A DNA stretch of 64,000 nucleotides from Cognaticolwellia beringensis. GTDB lineage: Bacteria > Pseudomonadota > Gammaproteobacteria > Enterobacterales > Alteromonadaceae. Location of the stretch: positions 558,001 through 622,000 of the forward strand of contig NZ_CP020465.1 in assembly GCF_002076895.1 (NCBI RefSeq), read 5' to 3'. Within the stretch, counting starts at the first letter, position 1. Each line of letters begins with the position of its first letter. The notes below the pieces were generated by a model that saw only the letters and a list, made by a program, of their open reading frames with translations, made no database searches and had not been told where the DNA came from. Shown in pieces: positions 57,001 through 64,000 of this stretch. A program made the position numbers and the translations under genes.

Positions 57001-60000
57001 CGGTGGCAGTCTCTATACCGCCTTGATCACCCCTACGGCGAACGGTGTGGTGACCTTAAATGTTAACGAAAATGTTGCCCAAGATCTCAGTGGTAATCTG
57101 AATACCGCGGCCGCGCAAGTGAGCAGTAATTATGACACCCTGCGCCCATCGGTTGCGATTCAGAATGTTCCTGAAAACACCAACGGGGCATTCACCGCCA
57201 CCATAGTGTTCAGTGAGCCAGTGAGCAATTTTATTCTCAATGATATTAGTGTGTCTAACGCGACGGTCAGTGACTTTATACCGGTCAGTGGCAGTAATTA
57301 TACCGCGTTGATCACCCCTATAGCCGAGGGTGTGGTGACGTTGAATATTAACGAGAATGTGGCAGAAGATCTCAGTATTAATTTAAATACGGCGGCCACG
57401 CAAGTCAGCAGTACCTTTAATGGTACGCGTCCGTCAGTACAAATTCAAAATGTCCCGGCGAATAGCAGCGCACCATTCACCGCGACCTTTGCCTTTAGTG
57501 AGCCAGTGATTGACTTTATTCCCACTGATATTACGGTTACTAATGCGACGGTCAGTACCTTCATTATTGTCAGTACCAGTAGCTATTCGGCCTTGATCAC
57601 CCCAACAGCCAATGGCGCGGTGACGTTAGATGTGAATGCCAATGTCGCACAAGATATCGCGGGTAACCTTAATACGGCGGCCACGCGAGTGACCAGTCAG
57701 TATGATGCCACCCGTCCATCGGTTGCTATTCAAAATGTGCCTGAAAACACCAAAGCGGCGTTTATTGCCACCTTTGCCTTTGATAAAATTGTCACCGGTT
57801 TTATCGGCAGTGATATCAGTATCAGTAACGGTAGGGCCAGTGATTTTCTTTCCCTCGGTGGCAGTCTCTATACCGCCTTGATCACGCCAACGGCGAACGG
57901 TGTGGTGACCTTAAATGTTAACGAAAATGTTGCCCAAGATCTCAGTGGCAACCTGAATACCGCGGCCGCGCAAGTGAGTACTAATTATGACACCCTGCGC
58001 CCATCGGTTGCGATTCAGAATGTTCCTGAAAACACCAACGGGGCATTCACCGCCACCATAGTGTTCAGTGAGCCAGTGAGCAATTTTATTCTCAATGATA
58101 TTAGTGTGTCTAACGCGACGGTCAGTGACTTTATACCGGTCAGTGGCAGTAATTATACCGCGTTGATCACCCCTATAGCCGAGGGTGTGGTGACGTTGAA
58201 TATTAACGAGAATGTGGCAGAAGATCTCAGTATTAATTTAAATACGGCGGCCACGCAAGTCAGCAGTACCTTTAATGGTACGCGTCCGTCAGTACAAATT
58301 CAAAATGTCCCGGCGAATAGCAGCGCACCATTCACCGCTACCTTTGCGTTTAGTGAGCCGGTGATTGACTTTATTCCTACTGATATTACAGTCACTAATG
58401 CGACGGTCAGTACCTTCATTATTGTCAGTACCAGTAGTTATACCGCTTTGATCACCCCAACGGCCAATGGCGCGGTGACGTTGGATGTTAATGCCAATGT
58501 TGCCCAAGATATCGCGGGTAATCTTAATACGGCGGCCACGCAAGTGACCAGTCAATATGATGCCAGCCGTCCATCGGTTGCTATTCAAAATGTCCCTGAA
58601 AACACCAAAGCGGCGTTTATTGCCACCTTTGCCTTTGATAAAATTGTCACCGACTTCATCATCGGTGATATCAGTGTCAGTAACGGTACGGCCAGTAACT
58701 TTATTTCTCTCGGTGGCAGTCTCTATACTGCCTTGATCACCCCTACGGCGAATGGTGTAGTGACCATAGACGTCAATGCTAATGTCGCACAAGATATCAG
58801 TGGCAATCTTAATACGGCTGCCACGCAAGTGAGCAGTAATTATGACACCCTGCGCCCATCGGTTGCGATTCAGAATGTTCCTGAAAACACCAACGGGGCA
58901 TTCACCGCCACCATAGTGTTCAGTGAGCCGGTGAGCAATTTTATTCTCAATGATATTAGCGTGTCTAACGCCACGGTCAGTGATTTTATACCGGTTAGTG
59001 GCAGTAATTATACCGCGTTGATCACTCCGATTGTTGACGGTGTGGTGACGTTGAATATTAACGAGAATGTGGCTGAAGATCTCAGTATTAACCTCAATAC
59101 GGCGGCCACGCAAGTGAGCAGTACCTTTAATGGTAAGCGTCCGTCAGTACAAATTCAAAATGTCCCGGCGAATAGCAGCGCACCATTCACCGCTACCTTT
59201 ACGTTTAGTGAGCCGGTGATTGACTTTATTCCCACTGATATTACAGTCACTAATGCGACGGTCAGTACCTTCATTATTGTCAGTACCAGTAGTTATACCG
59301 CCTTGATCACGCCAACGGCCAATGGCGCGGTGACGTTGGGTGTTAATGCCAATGTTGCCCAAGATATTGCGGGTAATCTCAATACGGCCGCCACGCAAGT
59401 GACCAGTCAATATGATGCCAGCCGTCCATCGGTACAAATTCAAAATGTTCCGGCTAATACCAATATTGAATTCATCGCGATTTTTACCTTTAGTGAATCA
59501 GTTATTGATTTTACTATGAGTGATATCAGCGTAACAAATGCAATCATCAGTACCTTTATCGATATTAATGGCAGTAGCTATACAGCATTAATTTCACCGA
59601 TAGCCGATGGCGAAATCACCTTGAATGTCAATGCTAATGTGGCACAAAACAACAATGGCAATCTCAACACGATGGCGGCTCAAGTGACTAGCCTATATGA
59701 CACTGAACCTCCTGAGTTAACTATCTTTAAAACCGTGACAGTTAATATTGTTAATCAGTCAAATTACAAATTTGAAGGAACATGTAGTGATGATGGCAAC
59801 TCGGTCGTTGTAAAAATTAATAACTTAAATTCAAATTCTGTAAATTGTGACGCAGGCCAGTGGGCCTTAAATAAGAATATGAGAGCTGTTACTGATGGCT
59901 TATCAGTAGTGACTATTAATGCGAACCAAACTGATAATGCTGGAAATATAGGGAGTGCCTCTCCAGTTGCAATTGATAAAGATACAGAAAAGCCAATATT

Positions 60001-62758
60001 CACTATTGATAGAGTTATTTATAGTCAAGAAAATGCGCTGATATTTAGTGGTACATCTGACACAGAAGATGGTACTGAAGTAACAATTATAGAATCAACG
60101 GACAATACCTTATGTGTCGCCCCAGTTAATGAAAATTCATGGGTCTGTGAAAGTTCAGTTATTTTACCTGAAGGAACTTACGATCTTAGAGCAGAAGCTG
60201 AAGACAAAGCAGAAAACTTGAGCATCATTTATTTTTCTAAAACTGTAAGTCTTGACGAAGACAATGATGGTATTTCAAACCTAGATGAAGGCTATGGTGA
60301 CACAGACAATGACGGCATTCCGGACGCTCAAGATACAGACTCTGATAGTGATGGTGTTCTAGATAGCGTAGAAGGGATTGGCGATGATGACGGCGACAAC
60401 ATACCCAACTTCCAGGACTCAAGTAGTGATGAAGATATGGATGGCATCCCTGATGTAATTGAAGGTAATACCGATGTTGATAATGATGGCATTATCAACG
60501 CCCTAGACCCAGACAGTGATAATGACGGCATTGTTGATGGCTTTGAAGCAAGACTGTCTGGCAATGATAGTGACCAAGATGGTATTGATGACATATTTGA
60601 TGCCGACATAGGTGGAGATGATCCTGACGGTGATGGCATTACCTATCAAGCGATAGATACGGATAATGACGGTATTGCAGATTACTTGGATAAAGATTCA
60701 GATGGTGATGGTATTCCTGATGCAATTGAAGCTTTTATAGGCTTCACAGACATAGATAATGACGGTATTTGGGATAGATATGACCAAAGTGTAACCGGTG
60801 ATGCAGATAGTGATAATGATGGAATTATCGATTCCTATGACGCTGATCAAACCAATGGTTTAGATGCTGATAATGACGGTATCAATGATTTGTTAATCTT
60901 ACTTAATGATCACAACCAGAACTTTATACCAGACCACCTTGATATAGATAGTGACAGCGATGGTATTCGAGATGGCATTGAAGCTCAAGTATCAGGTTTC
61001 GATCATGATAATGATGGCATTGACGATACGTTTGACGCTGATCTTTCAAACGCGATAGATGCAAACAGTGACGGAATTATCGATAACTTTACTTTCATAG
61101 ATACAGACGCTGATGGCGTTATAGATATGAATGACCTTGATAGCGACAACGATGGTGACACTGATACTTTAGAAGCGAATGTTCAAGATGATAATAGAGA
61201 CGGCATTATTGATGTTGGTGCACCTTTAATTACACAAGTTGTTGATACTGATGAAGATAACATTCCTGACCATTTAGACTCAGACAAAAACAATGATGGT
61301 ACTTATGATATTCAAGATAATGCCCATGGCGCCTTTGACAACAATAATGATGGTCAAGTTGATATAACAGCAGATATCGATGGCGATGGGATTGATGACA
61401 GTGTTGATGGCGATACCCAAGTACTGGGTCACGGAAGTAATGCTGACAGCGATAACGACTCAGTGCTTGATGTAATCGATAAAGATGATGATAACGATGG
61501 TATTGCTGATATTACTGAGCGTTCATTTGTTGATGATGGCAATGAAACCGCGGGTATTAATAAAGTTTTAAGTACTAATACGGCTAGTGTGCAAACGACT
61601 AAAGTTCTACGCGCGCTAGATACGGACAATGATGGCATTATCGATGAAAAAGATCGCGATAGTGATAACGACGGTATTTCTGATTTAATTGAAAATGGCA
61701 GACCGAATTTATCAGGATTCGACCACGATATGGATGGTATCGACGATATGTTTGATGCCGATTTTACCGGTGGAGAAGACAATGACCTTGATGGCGTTGA
61801 CGATATTTATAACGTTAAGGATACAGACGGAGATTCAGTACCTGATTACTTAGATCTTGATAGCGACAATGACAAAATTAGTGACAATGTAGAACAACTG
61901 ACTGTTGCACCGTCAGGGATTGATGCTAATAGAAATGGTATTGATGATGCATTTGATCCCGCTTTTAATTCAAATCAAGATGATAATTTGGATGGCATTG
62001 ACGACACACTCGTTATTTTAACTAACCCAGACGGCGATGACATATTAAACTTCCAGGACGTTGATAGCGACGGCGATAGTATCAGAGATATTGATGAACA
62101 AGCTGTCGACTTTGACGGTGATGGAACACCTAACTATCTTGATCTTGATAGCGACAATGATGCTATTAGTGACGCTATAGAAGGTCTTAATGATTTCGAT
62201 ACGGATGGCGCGTCTAACTTTTTAGACCTTGATAGTGATAACGATGGTATTAGTGATGCTACTGAAGGAGTAAATGACTTCGACTCTGATGGTGCATCTA
62301 ACTTTTTAGACCTCGACAGTGACAATGATGGTATTAGTGACGCTAGAGAGGGGGAGAATGATTTTGACAGTGATGGAGCGTCCAACTACTTAGACCTTGA
62401 TAGCGATAACGATGGAATAAGTGATGCCATTGAAGGGGAAACAGACTTTGATGGTGATGGCGCGTCTAACTTTTTAGACCTTGATAGTGATGGTGACGGC
62501 ATCAGTGATGCGATAGAGGGACAGAATGACGCTGACGGTGACGGTTCGTCTAACTACTTAGACCTTGATAGTGATGGTGATGGTGTCTCTGATATTGACG
62601 AAAATGGCGATTTTGATGGTGATGGTGTGAGTGATGCTATTCAAGATAAGAGACATGTTCAAAGTTCATTAAAAGGCTCAGGAAATGTTGGTACGATATT
62701 AATTTTTATGCTGATATTATTTAATTTAATGCGCTATAGAGCTAGTAATAACACCTGA
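54053..62758 (+). CDS. Giant exported Ig-like repeat protein with Asp-rich calcium-binding array
   Basis: 2901 residues. It has an N-terminal signal segment (LVFQLLITSFYVKS), then about 450 residues resembling the C-terminal region of TadG-type proteins (SVADTEYSSLLSAGIDLESYLDTL; tentative) and one Ig-like domain. Residues about 556-1885 are fourteen 95-residue repeats of exact length (QIQNVPANS, FAFSEPV, YTALITPT, NVAQD, GNLNTAA). After two looser Ig-like segments comes a thrombospondin-type-3-like array (DxDxDGxxD) to about residue 2865, and a tail GSGNVG plus a hydrophobic stretch and Arg, resembling GlyGly-CTERM. Likely a surface or secreted, calcium-stiffened adhesin. No enzyme domain is seen. 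Confidence 0.85.
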   Translation: MDVYFKKVLRVFRFVLVFQLLITSFYVKSIETCESVFVASSGVATISISDAELLNFITGGLLGLNVKLSVADTEYSSLLSAGIDLESYLDTLVVDLSVANKSDAVAANITLTQAIDAAITVLQSQGGNTVAIATLEDIKLVVPANTFSLLDVINLNVEDSAVLSTTVNVLDFHMLILQAFNHQNAISAEDISLNLSALGLDGTFGGLSVSLSDISAAIIAVEGPKLVSGSVGTAFTTSSIRLKIFADLVDVAAAPLSLGLANVAVNLTDFELYADVSRANGTVEQLSYLTQTLRLNVTPGVASLYLGQISAVDFNDRSLTSDIDYATEVAPVVIGSINIHLGLANETIALEARANANVNGALESLDFIAPFPESKTTTAGVGVINSLLSSLLSNTVLSTTPDPTLVDTTLLLALIRSLVVDDILSPVISDIVTNFADPTAEGLGISIGNATQKVFALNGDSCIPTVNSANTSDTTPLLSGLAYRSTVDSEQLNIVLNNITYQEGIDFVVTENQWSLTVPPEDSMPEGVYNVDATVTNGVDSVSDQSTFELTIDLSQPTVQIQNVPTNSNSPFTVTFAYSEPVTDFILADISVGNGTASNFTTVDSSNYTALITPAADGAVTLDVNANVAQDTAGNLNTAATQVSSTFTAGRPSVQIQNVPANSKIVFTATFAFSKPVTGFILTDILVGNGIASNFSDVDGSNYTALITPTVDGAVTLDVNANVAQDSGGNLNTAAVQVSSQYDATRPSVAIQNVPANSSGAFTATIAFSEPVSDFIITDILVGNGIASNFIDVDSSNYTALITPTADGAVTVDVSANVAQDTAGNFNTVATQVSSTFNSTRPSVQIQNVPANSNSAFTATFAFSKPVINFIPTDITLSNATVSTFIIVSTSSYTALITPTTNGAVTIDINENVAQDLFGNLNTAATQVTSQYDASRPSVAIQNVPENTKAAFIATFAFDKIVTGFIIGDISVSNGTASNFISLGGSLYTALITPTANGVVTLNVNENVAQDLSGNLNTAAAQVSSNYDTLRPSVAIQNVPENTNGAFTATIVFSEPVSNFILNDISVSNATVSDFIPVSGSNYTALITPIAEGVVTLNINENVAEDLSINLNTAATQVSSTFNGTRPSVQIQNVPANSSAPFTATFAFSEPVIDFIPTDITVTNATVSTFIIVSTSSYSALITPTANGAVTLDVNANVAQDIAGNLNTAATRVTSQYDATRPSVAIQNVPENTKAAFIATFAFDKIVTGFIGSDISISNGRASDFLSLGGSLYTALITPTANGVVTLNVNENVAQDLSGNLNTAAAQVSTNYDTLRPSVAIQNVPENTNGAFTATIVFSEPVSNFILNDISVSNATVSDFIPVSGSNYTALITPIAEGVVTLNINENVAEDLSINLNTAATQVSSTFNGTRPSVQIQNVPANSSAPFTATFAFSEPVIDFIPTDITVTNATVSTFIIVSTSSYTALITPTANGAVTLDVNANVAQDIAGNLNTAATQVTSQYDASRPSVAIQNVPENTKAAFIATFAFDKIVTDFIIGDISVSNGTASNFISLGGSLYTALITPTANGVVTIDVNANVAQDISGNLNTAATQVSSNYDTLRPSVAIQNVPENTNGAFTATIVFSEPVSNFILNDISVSNATVSDFIPVSGSNYTALITPIVDGVVTLNINENVAEDLSINLNTAATQVSSTFNGKRPSVQIQNVPANSSAPFTATFTFSEPVIDFIPTDITVTNATVSTFIIVSTSSYTALITPTANGAVTLGVNANVAQDIAGNLNTAATQVTSQYDASRPSVQIQNVPANTNIEFIAIFTFSESVIDFTMSDISVTNAIISTFIDINGSSYTALISPIADGEITLNVNANVAQNNNGNLNTMAAQVTSLYDTEPPELTIFKTVTVNIVNQSNYKFEGTCSDDGNSVVVKINNLNSNSVNCDAGQWALNKNMRAVTDGLSVVTINANQTDNAGNIGSASPVAIDKDTEKPIFTIDRVIYSQENALIFSGTSDTEDGTEVTIIESTDNTLCVAPVNENSWVCESSVILPEGTYDLRAEAEDKAENLSIIYFSKTVSLDEDNDGISNLDEGYGDTDNDGIPDAQDTDSDSDGVLDSVEGIGDDDGDNIPNFQDSSSDEDMDGIPDVIEGNTDVDNDGIINALDPDSDNDGIVDGFEARLSGNDSDQDGIDDIFDADIGGDDPDGDGITYQAIDTDNDGIADYLDKDSDGDGIPDAIEAFIGFTDIDNDGIWDRYDQSVTGDADSDNDGIIDSYDADQTNGLDADNDGINDLLILLNDHNQNFIPDHLDIDSDSDGIRDGIEAQVSGFDHDNDGIDDTFDADLSNAIDANSDGIIDNFTFIDTDADGVIDMNDLDSDNDGDTDTLEANVQDDNRDGIIDVGAPLITQVVDTDEDNIPDHLDSDKNNDGTYDIQDNAHGAFDNNNDGQVDITADIDGDGIDDSVDGDTQVLGHGSNADSDNDSVLDVIDKDDDNDGIADITERSFVDDGNETAGINKVLSTNTASVQTTKVLRALDTDNDGIIDEKDRDSDNDGISDLIENGRPNLSGFDHDMDGIDDMFDADFTGGEDNDLDGVDDIYNVKDTDGDSVPDYLDLDSDNDKISDNVEQLTVAPSGIDANRNGIDDAFDPAFNSNQDDNLDGIDDTLVILTNPDGDDILNFQDVDSDGDSIRDIDEQAVDFDGDGTPNYLDLDSDNDAISDAIEGLNDFDTDGASNFLDLDSDNDGISDATEGVNDFDSDGASNFLDLDSDNDGISDAREGENDFDSDGASNYLDLDSDNDGISDAIEGETDFDGDGASNFLDLDSDGDGISDAIEGQNDADGDGSSNYLDLDSDGDGVSDIDENGDFDGDGVSDAIQDKRHVQSSLKGSGNVGTILIFMLILFNLMRYRASNNT
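55718..59707 (+). repeat. Fourteen tandem 285-bp repeats inside the giant gene
   Basis: Unit starts fall at 55718, 56003, 56288 and every 285 bp to 59423, with no insertion or deletion. From 56858 the units form a three-unit (855-bp) higher-order pattern A-B-C repeated three times (56858, 57713, 58568). The B units at 57143 and 57998 appear identical at the DNA level. Confidence 0.95.
60250..62640 (+). repeat. Asp/Asn/Gly-rich calcium-binding-type coding repeats
   Basis: Irregular DxDxDGxxD units throughout, ending in six regular 84-bp (28-residue) tandem units starting at 62138, 62222, 62306, 62390, 62474 and 62558. Each has the form LDLDSDNDGISDA followed by a DFDxDGASN segment. Confidence 0.85.
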
Positions 62759-63153
62759 TTGAGGAAATGAAGCGACAGCTGTGTAGTGTAGGATTTAGTA
62801 GATAGTGCTGAAAAGTAATCATACTGTCAACGAAATATATTATTACTTACAGTGAGTTGGATATTGTTTTAACTTTTATTTTGACTATTAATTATAGCAA
62901 AGTTGGCAATTATAAAAATTGCTCTGAAAAATATAAAATATCAGCTCTGTAGAAAAATGTTAGAAGCAGGCTAATTCAAATTGAATAGTGGCAGGAGAAA
63001 AGGGATTTTGTTGCTTTAAAAATGACTAGTTTAAAATATCTATTTTTAGGGGAGAGAATTCAGTAAATAAGTGAACTCAAATTAAGAAACCCACTTGTCT
63101 AAATGAGTTAAATAATTTGAGTGACTTAGCGTTAAATATCTAAATATATTAGC
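62759..63153. other. Intergenic stretch after the giant gene
   Basis: AT-rich. No gene and no convincing terminator seen for either convergent transcript. Confidence 0.4.
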
Positions 63154-63405
63154 TTAGCCTTCTTTTGGAAGGACTTTAATCGCTTCATAATAGCTAGCTT
63201 CTAACTCGTCATTAATACAAGTTAATAAGTAACTATTCATTTCTGATTTTGTGATCTCATCTTCCACAGCATCGTTTTTACACTGTGCTAAAAGGCTTAA
63301 AACATATTCAGGCGATGCAGCCATTAACTCTGGCTCATCGTCTTGACTAAACGCTGCATTTGACGTTAATGCCAGAACAGCCAATGCTAAAATTAATTTT
63401 TTCAT
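63154..63405 (-). CDS. Small exported hypothetical protein
   Basis: 83 residues starting MKKLILALAVLALTSNAAFS, a clear signal peptide. The mature part is acidic, with two Cys about 34 residues apart (LAQCKNDA and LLTCINDE) that could form a disulphide in the periplasm. A longer in-frame start at 63450 overlaps the neighbouring gene and spoils the signal. Function not recognised. Confidence 0.7.
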   Translation of the reverse strand: MKKLILALAVLALTSNAAFSQDDEPELMAASPEYVLSLLAQCKNDAVEDEITKSEMNSYLLTCINDELEASYYEAIKVLPKEG

Positions 63406-63430
63406 GTTCAATCTCGTTAATGTATACCTG

Positions 63431-63649
63431 TTACATGTCCCAATAGTCACTTAAGGAGTTAAGTTGTCTATCAAGAAATTTTTTTTCGTTTAGTGAATCT
63501 AATCGTTGTCTGATCTGATATGTTTGTTTTGTTGTCTTTCTAATTGCTTTCTTATTGGCTGAACCATAGGCAATTTCAAAACCAGCAATACCAGTATCAA
63601 AATTTGAATCTTCATCAATATCAGTGTCTGCATATGTATCAATGTTCAT
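63431..63649 (-). CDS. Small PA3496-like protein
   Basis: 72 residues: an acidic Asp-rich N-terminal half and a basic helical C-terminal half (IRKTTKQTYQIRQRLDSLNEKKFL, ending LSDYWDM). The latter resembles the PA3496 family of small proteins described as putative envelope-integrity factors; the match is by eye only. AAGG precedes the ATG. The next gene starts 26 bp further on, so the two may share a transcript. Confidence 0.55.
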   Translation of the reverse strand: MNIDTYADTDIDEDSNFDTGIAGFEIAYGSANKKAIRKTTKQTYQIRQRLDSLNEKKFLDRQLNSLSDYWDM

Positions 63650-64000
63650 TTCTTTACCTTATAAAAACATCATATTTGGATTTTCCACTAGATAATGTGC
63701 CGTTAATTGGAAATAGAAAAGTGAAATATTTTGCTGTTATTAATCAAAATTTTTAATCAAATTAAAATAAGAACTAAAATGCAGAGACAAAAAATATTCG
63801 TAAAAAATATAAAGTAATATGGAAATGAATAATCGTGAAATAAAGCCATATAAAACAATGTGTTGTAATAACTTGTAACGTTAGATGTCTTGGAGGGATA
63901 TGTATTTACAGTAAACCGCTATAGTAGCAAACTGGCCGAGGCAGCTTTAACAGTAGGCTTTTTATGTTAGTTATTATTTGAAATTTAAATTATTTTAATT
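63650..64000. other. Right-edge non-coding stretch
   Basis: AT-rich and no gene supported. It should include the promoter of the minus-strand gene pair. Confidence 0.35.

Noticed and set aside
58289..59113. Long open frames on the minus strand inside the repeats (also 56294-56548, 56579-56878, 59144-59443)
   Set aside because: They recur with the same 285-bp period as the plus-strand repeats and encode low-quality basic sequence. They are mirror artefacts of the repeat.
55718..59707. Tandem repeats considered as a CRISPR-like or satellite array
   Set aside because: The period is exactly 95 codons, the frame stays open throughout and the variation is protein-like, so they are coding repeats.
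54053..62758. Giant gene considered a phage tail fibre or RTX toxin
   Set aside because: No phage genes are nearby, there are no GGxGxDxUx nonapeptides, and no adjacent type I secretion genes are present.

Overview
The window looks like a chromosomal segment from a marine gammaproteobacterium of the Alteromonadales, most plausibly near Colwellia or Thalassotalea. The reasons are the AT-rich composition, the gene order trmJ-cysE-iscRSUA-hscBA-fdx, a fused nuoCD, and protein sequences close to the E. coli versions of SuhB, DeaD and the Isc proteins. The genus is an inference. No rRNA, tRNA, phage genes, CRISPR array or complete insertion sequence was recognised.

Layout. 24-2414 is a LonB-type AAA/S16 protease ending in a strong terminator. 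3041-18355 is a complete 13-gene respiratory complex I operon (nuoA, B, CD, E-N), tightly packed with many overlapping start/stop codons. A non-coding leader of about 550 bp with possible RNA structure precedes it. 18538-19356 is a lipoprotein built from eight exact 18-residue solenoid repeats. 19713-21515 is a cold-shock type DEAD-box helicase (deaD) with a promoter and a leader of about 200 nt. 22019-23062 is hppD (tyrosine catabolism), preceded by two TyrR/PhhR-like boxes. 23124-24023 (minus) is a two-motif aspartic protease. 24348-25151 (minus) is suhB. 25554-32806 is the trmJ, cysE, isc iron-sulfur cluster assembly region, with a near-consensus IscR box before iscR. A 162-bp MITE-like element follows fdx. 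33289-36027 is a two-domain M16 peptidase, and 36293-38719 is a GAF-GGDEF-EAL cyclic-di-GMP enzyme.

38944-47246 is accessory in character. It holds a start-less remnant of a TonB C-terminal domain abutting a four-gene minus-strand operon (RND adaptor, RND pump, outer-membrane factor, MDR oxidoreductase), with a divergent LysR regulator. Next come a penicillin-acylase family lipoprotein (47537-50065), an MlaC-like protein and a TetR regulator with two palindromic operators, an exported M24 peptidase, and a small zinc-ribbon protein.

54053-62758 is the most unusual object: a 2901-residue exported protein. It has fourteen tandem Ig-like repeats of exactly 95 residues, partly arranged as a three-unit higher-order repeat with identical DNA copies. 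These are followed by a long Asp-rich calcium-binding-type array and a GlyGly-CTERM-like tail. Two small minus-strand genes (a secreted peptide and a PA3496-like protein) close the window.

Several starts were moved downstream of the longest reading frame on the basis of ribosome-binding sites, signal peptides or operon overlap. Three genes appear to start with TTG.
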